Notes under the pieces: model-generated
Seen by the model: the letters and a program-made list of their open reading frames with translations, nothing else
What the model was told of the DNA's origin: nothing
The model's database searches: none
DNA from: Borrelia persica No12
GTDB lineage: Bacteria > Spirochaetota > Spirochaetia > Borreliales > Borreliaceae
Assembly (NCBI RefSeq): GCF_000500045.1
Contig: NZ_AYOT01000187.1
Coordinates: 1-64,000, forward strand
Direction: 5' to 3'
Length of the DNA stretch: 64,000 bases
Position numbers and translations under genes: made by a program
Shown here: one piece after another, positions 46,499 to 54,750 of the stretch
Layout: the number at the start of each line of letters is the position of its first letter
Position numbering within the stretch: the first letter of the stretch is position 1

Positions 46499-47080
46499 AT
46501 GTTAAGTAAATTTAATATTTCAAGTGGAAATATAACATCAATGATTTTGGAGGTGGTTAATAATACTTTTAGTCTTGCAGTCTCACCCAATTTTATCGTT
46601 CTATTTCCTCGTCCCGATTTTAAAGGGTCTGTGTATGTGCCTCAATTATTTGTTATTTTGCCAAAATCAAAACCTCCTGAGGAAAGTTTTAGTAATATCA
46701 GTAATGAACAGGCAGCCGTTAATGTTGATAGTGCTCAGGGTGAGTTTTTTAATTATAATGTTTCATCAAATCCAGAGATAATTAATATTTCTAATGGGAT
46801 TTTGTCTTCTGTTTATGATAAGGGTTTGGTTGAACTTTTAAAAAAAACATCTTTTGCAAATAGTGTTTTGGAGTTTGATACCAATTTTGTAAAATTGCAT
46901 TTTAGGGAAAAATTTAAGATGGGTGCTTATTATTCTGTTTATGGTCCATTGCTTGGATTTCATGAAGTTGCTATTATTAATTCTTTAAAATTTATGGATA
47001 CTGCATTCATTGAAGAGATTAATGTTAGTTTGCGAATTAAAATATTAAAAACTTTTAATTTTTTTACTTATAAAGGTTAA
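46499..47080 (+). CDS. DUF792-type tail protein
   Basis: 193 residues from ATG 46499, with GATGAGG 8 bases before; an earlier in-frame ATG at 46451 lacks a good ribosome site. It begins MLSKFNISSGNITSMILEVVNNTFSLAVSPNFIVLFPRPDFKGSVYVPQLFVILP and is beta-rich. Between tape measure and D-like protein, phages place baseplate hub or LysM tail proteins; no clear LysM motif is seen. DUF assignment is by order. Confidence 0.58.
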   Translation: MLSKFNISSGNITSMILEVVNNTFSLAVSPNFIVLFPRPDFKGSVYVPQLFVILPKSKPPEESFSNISNEQAAVNVDSAQGEFFNYNVSSNPEIINISNGILSSVYDKGLVELLKKTSFANSVLEFDTNFVKLHFREKFKMGAYYSVYGPLLGFHEVAIINSLKFMDTAFIEEINVSLRIKILKTFNFFTYKG

Positions 47081-47130
47081 AATATAATTATACAATTATT
47101 CATATGATAATCTTATTTAGGAGAATGTTT

Positions 47131-48234
47131 ATGGCTAAATTTAAATTTAAATGTATTGTATTTTTATTCTTTGTGCTTTCTAATCTTAATGCTAATTCTT
47201 CATCGCCTTTAGTTAGGCCTTTTGATTTTGCCAGTTGGAATTTTGAGAGAGATATTGAAGAAGCCTATGAGGCAAGTTATGAAGTTATAGATGGCCTTTT
47301 GGTGAATGTTGATGATCCAAATAAAAATGGTAAGGCAAAACAGATTCTGTCTAAAATTTTAGAGCTTGAGGGTTATTATAAATGTCTTGTGAATTTGATA
47401 CGAGATAATCTTTTTTTGCAAGTGGAAGATGAGTTTTTAAGAGATTATGGTCAGTATTTTGATGATGATGTTTTTACTGAAACTGATAATAGATTTAAAC
47501 AATTAATAGAGATCCCTATGGAAGATTCTTTTGGTAGGTATAGACATCGAGTTTTGACTTTTAGCAATAAAACTTGGATTAAAAATCCAGATTATACCAA
47601 GTTATTTATTAAATTGCAGATTAAAGAAATTGAGTTTGTTGAAAACTATATTAAGCAAAAACTTGGTATTGCATTAACCGCAAATGGTCGCAAGGGAACT
47701 CCTGTTAGTAGATATGATAATAATTCTGAAGATGATTTTGATTATCTTGAAAGAGAGAGAACGTATGGTGTTGTTCCAAGCTATGACAGATCGGAGAGTC
47801 GTTTCTCAAGAAGCCAGCGGCCAAGCTCTGAGAGTGCAGCAGCAAATCGCTCTTCAAGAAGCCAGAGACCAAGTTCTGAGAGTGCAGCAGCAAATCGCTC
47901 TTCAAGAAGTCAGAGACCAAGTTCTGAGAGTGCAGCAGCAAATCGCTCTTCAAGAAGTCAGCGGTCAAGCTCTGATTATGAGAGTCGTGCGCAGCAATCT
48001 GCTCCAAGACAGCCAATTCCTAGATCTCTTCAAGAGCAGGACAGTTCCAAATCGCGGGTAAAGGGTGTTAAACCAACTAATATTAGGAGGGGAAATTTAA
48101 GACCAAGTAGTACAAGACCTAGTCTTAGAAGACCTGGTAGTGATGTTAGACCAAATTTTATAAGACCTCTTGTAAGACCGCTTGGTGACAAACCTGTGCC
48201 TTATAGGAGAAATAGGGAGCATGATGATAATTGA
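47131..48234 (+). CDS. Secreted Ser/Arg-rich protein inside the tail operon
   Basis: 367 residues from ATG 47131, 6 bases after AGGAGA. It has a signal peptide (KFKFKCIVFLFFVLSNLNANSSSP) with no lipobox cysteine. Residues 30-190 form a charged helical domain. After that come near-perfect 16-residue repeats (SRSQRPSSESAAANRS, 48-base units) and an Arg/Pro-rich, strongly basic tail. It lies between the DUF792-type and D-like tail genes, where cp32-like operons usually have none, so it is probably an added gene. A protein exported by a spirochaete does not fit an internal tail component. Confidence 0.7.
   Translation: MAKFKFKCIVFLFFVLSNLNANSSSPLVRPFDFASWNFERDIEEAYEASYEVIDGLLVNVDDPNKNGKAKQILSKILELEGYYKCLVNLIRDNLFLQVEDEFLRDYGQYFDDDVFTETDNRFKQLIEIPMEDSFGRYRHRVLTFSNKTWIKNPDYTKLFIKLQIKEIEFVENYIKQKLGIALTANGRKGTPVSRYDNNSEDDFDYLERERTYGVVPSYDRSESRFSRSQRPSSESAAANRSSRSQRPSSESAAANRSSRSQRPSSESAAANRSSRSQRSSSDYESRAQQSAPRQPIPRSLQEQDSSKSRVKGVKPTNIRRGNLRPSSTRPSLRRPGSDVRPNFIRPLVRPLGDKPVPYRRNREHDDN
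47806..47970 (+). repeat. 48-base tandem repeats in the Ser/Arg-rich gene
   Basis: Units start at 47806, 47854, 47902 and 47950. Three are nearly identical; the fourth is partial. They encode SRSQRPSSESAAANRS, so length can change in frame. Confidence 0.9.
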
Positions 48235-48381
48235 TAAATTTAAAGAGTCTTGAAAATTTAATAGGTTTTTGTGAGTATTGATATAGTCTCAAATGTAATT
48301 TAAGACTATATCTAAGACGTAATCGGAGATTGTAGTTGGAGATGTAATCGAAGATTATTTTTGAAATAGATAGGGAATTAT

Positions 48382-49290
48382 ATGTTGTTATTTCAATATG
48401 ACTTTAAAATAGAGTTTTATGGCAATGATCTTGTTTCTGAACAGAGACCTAAATTAGTAATAGAGACAAAAAATGGAGCACCCATTGTTAAAATTTTAAT
48501 TAGTAATGAATATTCCTATGTAGGTTCTCTACGTTGGAAAAAAGCTTGCGTTAAATTGTTTAATGTGCCTTTGAATTTTAGTAAGGCGTTACAACATGGG
48601 GATGTTGTTAGAATATATTATAAAAAATTTGCACATGAAGACAATTTAGGTTTTAGATTTGTGATGGCTGGATATATGGGTGCTCTCATTAATTTTGATT
48701 GTCAAAATGGTGATGTTGTTTCTCAGTTTGATATTTATCTTTTGTCTCAAGATACATTTTTTAACAAAAAACTTGATGTTAAAGATTACACAGGTAAGTC
48801 TCTTAAAGATGCAATTGATTTGGCATTGCCAGGCCAAGCCGTTATGTATCTGAGTGAACAAGATAAAGAGAGTATGATTGTTGAGGGTTTTTACGTATCT
48901 ACTTTAGTAGAATTTGTAGAAAGACTTATTGGGCGATATGTTCAATTGATTTTTGTTGATATTGGAAATTTGGATTTTAAGGTTGATACTAAATTTATAT
49001 TCATTAATTTTAATGGATTTGGCAGCCTTCAAAGCCACCAAAAACTTGCAGATTTTGTACCTATTTTTTCTCCACAAAAAGAAATGAGATTTGTGGGTAG
49101 GGCGTCTATTAATTTTTGGAATGTTTCTGTTCTCTTTACAGATAAAATTAAAGTTGGAGATTTGATCCAATTTAATGATAGGCATGGAAAGGTTATAAAG
49201 ACTATTGTTCAACAGACTAGTGCTGAACTTAGTAATGTGGGTAATTGTATATTAAAATTAAGTCTTTATGACGAATCTAATGTTTTATAA
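48382..49290 (+). CDS. DUF693-type baseplate hub (gpD-like) protein
   Basis: 302 residues. It begins with beta strands (FQYDFKIEFYGNDLVSEQRPKLVIETKNGAPIVKILISNE, SYVGSLRWKKACVKLFNVPLNFSKALQHGDVVRIYYKKF), as in phage D / gp27-like hub proteins, then YTGKSLKDAIDLALPGQAVMY and a C-terminal half rich in strands. The hub sits between tape measure and spike. The gene before the V-like spike gene matches the P2 D-V order. DUF name recognised by order. Confidence 0.65.
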   Translation: MLLFQYDFKIEFYGNDLVSEQRPKLVIETKNGAPIVKILISNEYSYVGSLRWKKACVKLFNVPLNFSKALQHGDVVRIYYKKFAHEDNLGFRFVMAGYMGALINFDCQNGDVVSQFDIYLLSQDTFFNKKLDVKDYTGKSLKDAIDLALPGQAVMYLSEQDKESMIVEGFYVSTLVEFVERLIGRYVQLIFVDIGNLDFKVDTKFIFINFNGFGSLQSHQKLADFVPIFSPQKEMRFVGRASINFWNVSVLFTDKIKVGDLIQFNDRHGKVIKTIVQQTSAELSNVGNCILKLSLYDESNVL

Positions 49291-49369
49291 ATATTGGTAA
49301 TTTAATTTATTATTTATTTTTACTTGATTTTATAATGTTTTTATTTGAATTTTTAATAAGGAGGATTTT

Positions 49370-49987
49370 ATGCAAAATAATTATGAAATTTCAAGAAGAC
49401 TTGGAAATTTAAGTGGGAATTCGATATTTGAAGATATTAAGAGATATTTGCAAGATAATATATTTATTTGTCGTATTGGCATGGTTGAGGAGTTTGATTT
49501 TGAGCGGCAAGAGGGAATTGTTATTATTGAAGAATATGAAGATTTGCATATTTTAACTCGTAATATTTCAAATTTAAAACTTGAGCTTTCAGAAGGTGAT
49601 AGGGTGGTTTTGCTTCAAAGTAGCATTAACATTTTTAATGAGGATGACAATAATTACTTTGATAAGCATTATTTTTATATCTTAAATGCGCTGACTCCTA
49701 AAAATTTGGGAATTAATGTGGATAGATTTGAGATTAATGTGGGTAAGCTTGATATTGCAAGTGAAAACTCTGCTTTTAATTTGACAAATATGATTTGTGA
49801 TGGGGATCATGCTAAGATTTCTCTTAAATCTTTAGTTATTGAAGCTGAGAGGATTGAACTTAAAGGTAATTTGTATATCAATGGTAGGTTGTTTGAAAGT
49901 CATACTCATTCTGCTGGAAGTATAACTTATGTTAGTTCCAGCGGAGCTCCTACTTTTGCAACTGGAAATACTTCTGGTGTTTCTTGA
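49370..49987 (+). CDS. DUF777-type baseplate spike (gpV-like) protein
   Basis: 205 residues. The N-terminal OB-like part (ICRIGMVEEFDFERQEGIVIIEEYEDL ... LELSEGDRVVLLQS) and the C-terminal beta repeats ending ESHTHSAGSITYVSSSGAPTFATG fit gpV. The HTHS element looks like the His-x-His iron-binding site found at the spike tip of many contractile phages. In a standard operon the W/gp25 gene should come next; here it is far away at 10107 and a lipoprotein gene comes next instead. Start follows AAGGAGG. Confidence 0.72.
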   Translation: MQNNYEISRRLGNLSGNSIFEDIKRYLQDNIFICRIGMVEEFDFERQEGIVIIEEYEDLHILTRNISNLKLELSEGDRVVLLQSSINIFNEDDNNYFDKHYFYILNALTPKNLGINVDRFEINVGKLDIASENSAFNLTNMICDGDHAKISLKSLVIEAERIELKGNLYINGRLFESHTHSAGSITYVSSSGAPTFATGNTSGVS

Positions 49988-50214
49988 ATATTTTAAATTT
50001 GTTTAATCTATTTTAGTTTGTTCTAATTTATTTTCGTTTATTTGAATTTATTTTATGTTGTTTTTGGTTTTAATCTGTATATGTACTTATTACATGTACT
50101 TAAATATTGTTTTGGCTAAATATTGATTTAATTTTAATTAAATAATTTTATTAATACCCATTAAATTAACATTAATGAGATATCTTTTCTTAAGTAGAAG
50201 GAGATATTAAAATT

Positions 50215-50838
50215 ATGAAAATTCTTGATAATTGGGCCCTGTTTTTTGTTTTGTTTTTTTGTTGTACGGGTGAGGAGTATGCAAGTAATTTTGGTTTATT
50301 TAGCGATTCTTATGAGTTTTATGATTCTCATGATATTGCTATTCAGGATATTATTGATAGCGATTTTGATATTGGTGTTAGCTTTGACAATGCTTCATTA
50401 GAAAGGTTGATTTCGGATTTTGATCTATCAGATGAAGAAAAGCAGGCAGTTAGGTTTTTAAGGAGTGCATTGACAGATTCTAGTGTTGCAGAGGGTATGT
50501 CAGATATACGTACTTATAGTGATGATGAGTTTTATGAATTTTTAGTTATTCTTAATGCTTCTAAGGTAAAAGAGGCAATTGCTGATATTGTTGTGACTTT
50601 AGGTATTAGAAATTCAATACTTGATGCCATATATGAATTTGCGGATGGAAATTTGAATCGCGATTCATTTGAAGTACAACTTGATATGCAAGAGAGAGAA
50701 TATTTAAAAACTTTAAAAGTTGCTTGTAGTGGTGATAATGGTTATAGTGGGGCTTATTGGGCGCTTAAATCGGCTAATTGTTCAGAGCTATTTAAACCTC
50801 TAAAGAGACGTGTTTATGATGTTTTGCATGTGTATTAA
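50215..50838 (+). CDS. BTA121 domain-containing lipoprotein, single repeat
   Basis: 207 residues. Lipobox-like LFFVLFFCC (Cys about 18-19), an acidic tether, and a unit LISDFDLSDEEKQAVRFLRSALTDSSV, then IRTYSDDEFYEFLVILNASKVKEAI, then YLKTLKVACSG. It lies on the plus strand right after the phage operon, showing that BTA121 cargo sits at the V/W breakpoint. Start follows GAAGGAGATA. Function is unknown. Confidence 0.8.
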   Translation: MKILDNWALFFVLFFCCTGEEYASNFGLFSDSYEFYDSHDIAIQDIIDSDFDIGVSFDNASLERLISDFDLSDEEKQAVRFLRSALTDSSVAEGMSDIRTYSDDEFYEFLVILNASKVKEAIADIVVTLGIRNSILDAIYEFADGNLNRDSFEVQLDMQEREYLKTLKVACSGDNGYSGAYWALKSANCSELFKPLKRRVYDVLHVY

Positions 50839-50923
50839 TTTTAATGTTTGTTAATTGGGGTGTTTGGTATTAAATTTGATGTATTTAATTTATTGCCGTT
50901 TCAAAATATTTCTGTTTAAAATT

Positions 50924-50987
50924 GTTAATATTAAATCGTTAATATTAACAATTTAATATTAACAACTGATCACCAATTGGTGATCAG
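50924..50987. repeat. Cluster of nested palindromes between convergent genes
   Basis: GTTAATATTAAAT (50924-50936) and ATTTAATATTAAC (50951-50963) are perfect inverted copies and enclose GTTAATATTAAC (50938-50949), itself a palindrome. Right after is a perfect 22-base palindrome (50966-50987) with half-site CTGATCACCAA. A further GGTGATCAG occurs at 51000-51008. The last may act as a two-way terminator between the 50215 and 51009 genes. Confidence 0.85.
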
Positions 50988-51008
50988 TCTAGTTAACTTG
51001 GTGATCAG

Positions 51009-51842
51009 TTAGTCAACTGGTGCTTTGAAATTTGTATTTGCTATTTTTGTTGCTGGGTGTCTTTTTGTAACTTCTTTTAAGAATTCATTAAATCTTTGGG
51101 TGTTTAAGAGTATTATGTTTGTACTTGTTTTATCTGTAATTTCATCATAAGTTGTAAGTTCTGCTTTCATAAATGACCACCGATTATTCTCGTAATGTGT
51201 TTTAATAATGTCTAGTAATGCCTTTCCACCATTTGGATAGAGTGCGTAAAGCGACCCATAAATATATACTTTTTTATAGCCTTGAGCTTGAATTGATTTT
51301 TCCACTTGATTGGCGACATCGTTTCTCATATTTTGCATGGCTCCTTTGCGAAAATCCAGATCGACCAGGGTGTTTTTTAGCAATTTAAATGACCGTATCT
51401 GAATATACTCAACTAGGCTTTCAAATAATATTAGTGGCATAACGTATTGACTATACTCATCATGGCTTTTGATTGGTGCCACTGCGTATGAGTATTTAAA
51501 TTTACCCTGAAATATTTTTGATTCTTGTGCATCTGGATCAATGAGATTTTGTGAATTGGTTTTGATCCAAGTAATCTTACAGTAATTTCTATTATATGAC
51601 CACCAGTGACCAGTTACCATTAAACATACGTTTAAACTACCCTCTGTTAGTTGCATTGCATTCGGGTCTTCTTTATCTTCTGTATTACTGTTGTGTAGAT
51701 GATCAAGACCATGGCGTCCTATTGTCCTGAACTGAGGAATATAAATTCCATTTTTATCTTTTCCTTCTTGTTGTAATGATTTGTCTGTATTGTGCAGATT
51801 ACACGACACTAAAATCAATAGTAAGATGATGATTTTTATCAC
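51009..51842 (-). CDS. Lipoprotein of the three-member paralogous family
   Basis: 277 residues. Lipobox LLLILVSC (Cys about 14). Contains CKITWIKTNSQNLID...KFKYSYAVAPIKSHDEYSQYVMPLILFESLVEYIQIRSFKLL and a C-terminal half with KKVYIYGSLYALYPNGG, RSFMKAEL-like and NTQRFNEFLKEVTKRHPATKIANTNFKAP. It is closest to the 52151 gene (e.g. KNVYPYGILNALSPTGG there) and more distant from 21866. Trp-rich and Cys-rich patches (VTGHWWSYNRNYC) occur in both. Probably a surface lipoprotein; function unknown. Confidence 0.78.
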   Translation of the reverse strand: MIKIIILLLILVSCNLHNTDKSLQQEGKDKNGIYIPQFRTIGRHGLDHLHNSNTEDKEDPNAMQLTEGSLNVCLMVTGHWWSYNRNYCKITWIKTNSQNLIDPDAQESKIFQGKFKYSYAVAPIKSHDEYSQYVMPLILFESLVEYIQIRSFKLLKNTLVDLDFRKGAMQNMRNDVANQVEKSIQAQGYKKVYIYGSLYALYPNGGKALLDIIKTHYENNRWSFMKAELTTYDEITDKTSTNIILLNTQRFNEFLKEVTKRHPATKIANTNFKAPVD

Positions 51843-52063
51843 TTCTTTACCCCCTTAACTTATAACTTTTTTAATGTTTTTTTGATCTCTTTTTTAAAGT
51901 CGTTTAATATTTGTACCTTATTACAATATAAACAATTAGTATAATATAAATAATTTTTGTTTATAAAACAAGTTGTCTTAAATAGAAATTATTTAAATAA
52001 TTGAAAGATTTTAAACAAAATTTTAAAGCATTTTACTCGGATTCAATGTAGTTTTTATAAAAG

Positions 52064-52100
52064 AAGCATCAAGTATTTCCAGAAGAAGTGCTTGATGCTT
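52064..52100 (-). terminator. Terminator of the 52151-53008 gene
   Basis: AAGCATCAAG (52064-52073) pairs perfectly with CTTGATGCTT (52091-52100), about 50 bases past the minus-strand stop. Confidence 0.75.
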
Positions 52101-52150
52101 AAGAAATGTTTGTGCTCTTAAGTATTAGATTTAATTTTTATATCTTAAGA

Positions 52151-53008
52151 TCAGTTGTTAATGGGTACTTGGAATTTGGTATTTGCAGTAGTTGTGCCTT
52201 GGTGTTTTTTGATTACCTCTTTAATAAATTCATTGAATAATTTTCCATTGAGTAATATATTGTGAGTTGTTTCTTGATTTGAAGTTTTATCTTTTACTTT
52301 AATTTCGGCATCCATAAAATTCCATTTGCCATCTTGATATAGGGCTTTGAAAGCAGATATCAACTCTGCTCCACCAGTTGGACTTAATGCATTGAGTATG
52401 CCATAAGGATATACATTCTTGTATCCATCTTCCGATGATTTTTCTACCTTAGGTATTCCTTGCATAAGACCACCAAGAACATTCTTATTGTTAAAGTCTA
52501 GGTTTGGATGATTTGTCAATTTAAATGATGTAACTTCAATGTTTTCATCCAAAGTTTCAAAGAGTATTAATGGCATAACGTATTTGCTGTAATCTTGATT
52601 GTACTTTATAGGTGATACTGAATATGAATATTTAAGTTTATCTTTTAGTGTTTCTATTGTCTTTTTGTCTGTGCCAATAATGTCTTTGGCTTTAATCTTC
52701 ATCCAAGTAATATAGCATTTTTTTGGTTTTCTTGCGCAGCTACACCACCAACAGCTTATGCACATACATTGCTCTTTTTGTCCTTCGAGTAATTCAAATG
52801 TATCGTGTTTTTTTGCAAATAATTCATTTTCTAAATCTGATTTATCGTCTTTATCTTGATTTTGATGATCGTGTTTATGTGGATTTATAATATTGTTTAA
52901 TGCATCGGTAATTTGTGTTTTTGTATGTTCATAATTGCCATCCAAAAAGCAAGATGTTACTTGTAATGATATTATAAATCCACATATTAAAATAATTATT
53001 TTTTTCAT
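52151..53008 (-). CDS. Lipoprotein of the three-member paralogous family, Cys/Trp-rich
   Basis: 285 residues. The signal peptide ends LQVTSC (Cys about 20). It has a Cys/Trp-rich patch (EQCMCISCWWCSCARKPKKC), with seven cysteines within about 20 residues, unusual in Borrelia lipoproteins. After it come TWMKIKAKDIIG...KLKYSYSVSPIKYNQDYSKYVMPLILFETLDENIEVTSFKL, as in the paralogues. The Cys cluster could bind metal or form disulphides. Start follows GGAGGGGAT. Probably surface-anchored. Confidence 0.78.
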   Translation of the reverse strand: MKKIIILICGFIISLQVTSCFLDGNYEHTKTQITDALNNIINPHKHDHQNQDKDDKSDLENELFAKKHDTFELLEGQKEQCMCISCWWCSCARKPKKCYITWMKIKAKDIIGTDKKTIETLKDKLKYSYSVSPIKYNQDYSKYVMPLILFETLDENIEVTSFKLTNHPNLDFNNKNVLGGLMQGIPKVEKSSEDGYKNVYPYGILNALSPTGGAELISAFKALYQDGKWNFMDAEIKVKDKTSNQETTHNILLNGKLFNEFIKEVIKKHQGTTTANTKFQVPINN

Positions 53009-53502
53009 TTTATCCCCTCCAAATTCTTTATTTTATCATGAAAAAGATATATTTTTGAGAATATTTTATTTATTTTTTTAATTTTTATTGTGTAATTTGT
53101 AATTGATATTGGTTTATTGTAATTTATTTATTTTTCTTTTATTTTTTTTTGTCTCTAAGTGCATGCAGATTGCGTACAAAATTCTTATAAATTATATATG
53201 CATTTGCAAGTAAAATAGCTTGTTTAATATTGAATAGTTTTGTGTTAACATGTATCTATTAATTTTTATGTTGATTCTTATTTTAATTTTGATAGGCTCA
53301 AAATTGAAGTTTATGAAGAATTAAGGTGTTTTAATGTTTTATGGTTATTTTTAAGGTAAGGTAATTTACTATGAGTGTTGTTCTTAAAGCGTCTGTAAGT
53401 CATTTATAGTTTACTGATATATTTGTATTTGCTTTTGTGACTTAATACTCAGACGATAATTTGTTAGGTTTTTAAAAAAATTTTATTAGGTAGGGCAGTT
53501 TT
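53009..53502. other. Divergent intergenic region upstream of thyX
   Basis: 494 bases between the minus-strand lipoprotein gene and thyX. It is AT-rich. No gene or clear hairpin is seen; promoters for both directions must lie here but none stands out with good spacing. Confidence 0.5.
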
Positions 53503-54321
53503 ATGCGCGATTATGTGGATAGGGCAGAAGAGATATTGGATCGAGAATATAAGGTTCTAGATAAAGGTTTCTTGAGGCTTGTTGATTATATGGGCAGTGA
53601 TAACCGGATAGTTAATTCTGCTAGAGTTTCTTATAGGGATTCTAAGGCAAAGCGAGACAATGCTGGTCTTATTGACTATTTGATTAGAAATGAACATACA
53701 AGTCCGCTTGAGCAAGTGGTTTTTACTTTTCATGTTAAGGCTCCAATATTTGTTGCAAGGCAGTGGATGAGACATCGGACTTCAAGAATTAATGAAGTTT
53801 CAGGACGTTATAGTATTATGCGTGAAGAATTTTATGTGCCATTAAGGGAAGATATTAAGAGGCAGAGTGTAGTAAATAAACAGGGTAGATCAGAAGAGGA
53901 TATTGAATGTGATATTGCTTTATCTGTTTTAGATGGTCTTAATGAGAATTATAAAAATGCTTATCAAATTTATGATGATATGATTAAAAAAGATGTCTCC
54001 AGGGAGCTTGCAAGAATAACTTTGCCTTTAAGTTTATATACCGAATGGTATTGGCAAATTGATCTTAATAATTTGTTTCGTTTTATTAAACTCAGAGCAT
54101 CGGGACATGCACAAAAAGAGATAAGAGAATATGCTGATGTTTTGCTTAAGATTGTTGACTTGGTTGTACCATTGGCAACCAGTAGTTTTAAAAAGCATAT
54201 TTTGGGAGGAGTGATGCTCTCGAGTGAAGAGGTATGTGAAATTCGAAAGGCATTGGATTTAACAAAAATTAATTTACCACAAAAAAGTTTAGATAGGTTA
54301 AAAGAAAAACTTAATTTGTAG
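53503..54321 (+). CDS. thyX: Flavin-dependent thymidylate synthase
   Basis: 272 residues. The ThyX signature is complete: RHRTSRINEVSGRY (90-103), with the active Ser and the FAD/dUMP-binding Arg and His. The enzyme makes dTMP from dUMP using methylene-tetrahydrofolate, FAD and NADPH. Length is normal or slightly long; the N-terminal extension of about 20 residues is typical of Borrelia. nrdI begins 57 bases later, so the four nucleotide genes probably form one operon. In relapsing-fever Borrelia these genes lie on a plasmid; Lyme species lack them. Confidence 0.95.
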   Translation: MRDYVDRAEEILDREYKVLDKGFLRLVDYMGSDNRIVNSARVSYRDSKAKRDNAGLIDYLIRNEHTSPLEQVVFTFHVKAPIFVARQWMRHRTSRINEVSGRYSIMREEFYVPLREDIKRQSVVNKQGRSEEDIECDIALSVLDGLNENYKNAYQIYDDMIKKDVSRELARITLPLSLYTEWYWQIDLNNLFRFIKLRASGHAQKEIREYADVLLKIVDLVVPLATSSFKKHILGGVMLSSEEVCEIRKALDLTKINLPQKSLDRLKEKLNL

Positions 54322-54378
54322 TAATTTATTTGTTTTTTTATAAATTGTTGTTTTTAATATTTTTAGAGAGGTGAGTGT

Positions 54379-54750
54379 ATTTTAGTAGTTTATGCTTCAA
54401 AAACTGGAAATGTAAGGCGTTTTATTGAAAAGACGGGATTTGAAAATATTGTTCGTATTGTGACTGGTGATGAAATTGTGAGTGAGCCTTATGTTCTTCT
54501 GACTTATACTATTTCATTTGGAAAAATTCCATCTGAGGTTGATAAATTTTTAAAGCATAATTTTAAATTTATGATTGGCGTTGCTGGTAGTGGAAATAGA
54601 AATTGGGGTGATTCATTTTGTAATGCTGTAAATTTAATAAGAGATGAGTATGGTGTTCCTGAGATACTAAAGTTTGAATTGTCTGGAACATCACACGATG
54701 TTAATAATTTTATAAAAAGGATTAATGATGAGACACTTAGAGTTAAATAA
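54379..54750 (+). CDS. nrdI: NrdI flavodoxin, class Ib RNR activator, probable ATT start
   Basis: 123 residues if translation starts at ATT 54379, four bases after GAGGTGA. The open frame begins after a stop at 54365 and has no ATG, GTG or TTG before 54460; starting at 54460 would lose the FMN phosphate loop (VVYASKTGNVRRF, residues 3-15). The rest is a normal NrdI (TYTISFGKIPSEVDKFL, GVAGSGNRNWGDSFCNA). NrdI activates the di-manganese form of NrdF with NrdF as partner. It overlaps nrdE by 26 bases. ATT starts are rare but known (for example infC). Confidence 0.88.
   Translation: MLVVYASKTGNVRRFIEKTGFENIVRIVTGDEIVSEPYVLLTYTISFGKIPSEVDKFLKHNFKFMIGVAGSGNRNWGDSFCNAVNLIRDEYGVPEILKFELSGTSHDVNNFIKRINDETLRVK

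Noticed and set aside
47806..47970. CRISPR-like array
   Set aside because: Contiguous coding repeats in frame, no spacers.
54460..54750. nrdI starting at ATG 54460
   Set aside because: It would remove the FMN phosphate loop while the upstream codons still encode a perfect NrdI N-terminus with a ribosome site.
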